Below, one piece after another: positions 5,460-6,000 of a DNA stretch of 6,000 bases (position 1 is the stretch's first letter; the number at the start of each line of letters is the position of its first letter). The stretch is from Bacteroidia bacterium (lineage in GTDB: Bacteria; Bacteroidota; Bacteroidia; Chitinophagales; Saprospiraceae). The position numbers were made by a program, and so were the translations under genes. The stretch covers positions 1 through 6,000 of the forward strand of contig JAUIIF010000301.1 of NCBI GenBank assembly GCA_030431945.1, given 5' to 3'. Below the pieces are notes generated by a model that saw only the letters and a list, made by a program, of their open reading frames with translations, made no database searches and was not told the origin of the DNA.

Positions 5460-5864
5460 ATGTCAACAACCAACCTGACTTACCTCATCGCCAACATGGA
5501 ACCCCGCCTTAATGCCGGTGCGTACATTTTCGCCACGATGCCGCACACCGCCGCGATCCCCCGCGCAAGCACCATCTGTGAATTCAAGGAAAAGGAAGGC
5601 ACTACCGTCATCATCGAAAAAGCAGCGGCTGACCGGCTGGGGCTGGACTATTCTTTTGTGGCTGCCTGGATTACCCTCCACGTTCACTCTGATTTAGCGG
5701 CGGTAGGGCTAACGGCCGCTTTTTCTTCAGCACTGGCGCAAAATGACATCAGCTGTAACGTCGTGGCAGGCTTTTACCACGACCACCTTTTTGTCGACAC
5801 CAAAGACGGAGAAAAAGCCCTGGCCATCCTGCAGGAAATGGCCGGCGAGGCGGCCACTTCTTAA
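5460..5864 (+). CDS. ACT-domain protein (DUF2241/ACT_3 type)
   Basis: This 134-residue cytoplasmic protein consists of two small ACT-like halves: an N-terminal part with GAYIFATMP (20-28) and ICEFKEKEGTTVIIEKAAAD (39-58), and a C-terminal ACT part with AAWITLHVHSDLAAVGLTAA (68-87), ISCNVVAGFYHDHLFV (97-112) and a final helix EKALAILQEM (118-127). The pattern 'VHS.L.AVGLTAA...L......SCNVVAG..HDHLFV' is highly characteristic of this family. ACT domains usually bind amino acids or other small ligands as sensors; no catalytic domain is attached, so a ligand-binding or regulatory role is inferred and the ligand is unknown. The start at 5460 places the family N-terminus correctly. An upstream in-frame ATG at 5403 would add 19 hydrophobic residues that do not look part of the family. 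It follows the carboxylase-like stop by 86 bases on the same strand and could share its transcript, but there is no known functional tie. Confidence 0.9.
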   Translation: MSTTNLTYLIANMEPRLNAGAYIFATMPHTAAIPRASTICEFKEKEGTTVIIEKAAADRLGLDYSFVAAWITLHVHSDLAAVGLTAAFSSALAQNDISCNVVAGFYHDHLFVDTKDGEKALAILQEMAGEAATS

Positions 5865-5893
5865 CGGGGATTACCGCTCTGCACTACTTTGAC

Positions 5894-6000
5894 TCAGGTG
5901 TAATTATCAGTTGCCGGCAGGATCAAGACGGGAACATCCGCAACCTGCAGGATCGGCTTCAGGTGTTGCTGCTGTACCAGCTGACGCCAGAAGCTGTGGT
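5894..6000 (-). CDS. C-terminal fragment, possibly a universal stress protein
   Basis: Only the last 34 codons and the TGA stop (5896-5894) are in the window; the gene enters from the right edge. The readable end is HSFWRQLVQQQHLKPILQVA followed by DVPVLILPATDNYT. The shape of a helix followed by a final strand of the type 'VPVLILP' is what closes the UspA-type alpha/beta fold, where the preceding basic or aromatic segment leads into the last helix. The fragment is too short for a firm call, and the nucleotide-binding motif would lie outside the window. It converges with the ACT-domain gene: the two stop codons are 29 bases apart, with no visible hairpin terminator between them. Confidence 0.5.
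   Translation of the reverse strand, partial: HSFWRQLVQQQHLKPILQVADVPVLILPATDNYT

Noticed and set aside
1..6000. A new multi-gene defence or mobile system.
   Set aside because: The genes are ordinary metabolic, envelope and unknown single genes on alternating strands; there is no nuclease, helicase, toxin-antitoxin pair, recombinase or reverse transcriptase.

Overview
The window looks like chromosomal DNA from a GC-rich member of the Bacteroidetes, possibly of the Lewinella/Saprospiria type; the lineage is an inference. Supporting signs are lipoprotein signal peptides followed directly by acidic residues after the acylated cysteine, exact TAnnTTTG-type -7 promoter boxes, no convincing Shine-Dalgarno sequences, and gene families common in that phylum. 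No rRNA, tRNA, CRISPR array, transposase or phage gene is visible.

Layout. The left edge holds most of a minus-strand GT-B glycosyltransferase that runs off the window (1-1095 if the only conventional upstream ATG is used; the conserved domain begins near 969). Between it and a plus-strand surface-type lipoprotein glycoside hydrolase of family GH16 (1209-2087) lies a control region with a long imperfect inverted repeat (about 1006-1135), three copies of AACGGAA, and two head-to-head TAnnTTTG boxes. Then come three minus-strand genes: a small unknown lipoprotein (3374-3769), a secreted DinB/YfiT-fold protein (2755-3306) and the dTDP-4-dehydrorhamnose 3,5-epimerase rfbC (2176-2709). A 200-bp divergent spacer leads to a plus-strand pair: a vitamin K-dependent gamma-carboxylase homologue of the HTTM family (3970-5373) and an ACT-domain protein (5460-5864). 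The right edge holds the 3' end of another minus-strand gene (5894-6000) whose C-terminus resembles a universal stress protein.

How the genes fit together. The glycosyltransferase and RfbC suggest cell-surface polysaccharide synthesis, and the GH16 lipoprotein suggests breakdown or remodelling of beta-glucan-like polysaccharide at the surface. These genes lie on both strands, so they are not one operon, and no other rhamnose-pathway gene is present. The carboxylase homologue and the ACT protein may be co-transcribed, but no shared pathway is evident.

The points most worth following up are the inverted-repeat element and its effect on the glycosyltransferase start, and the carboxylase homologue, which keeps the catalytic-type lysine and the conserved C-terminal motif while its substrate is unknown. 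I found no clear new multi-gene system.
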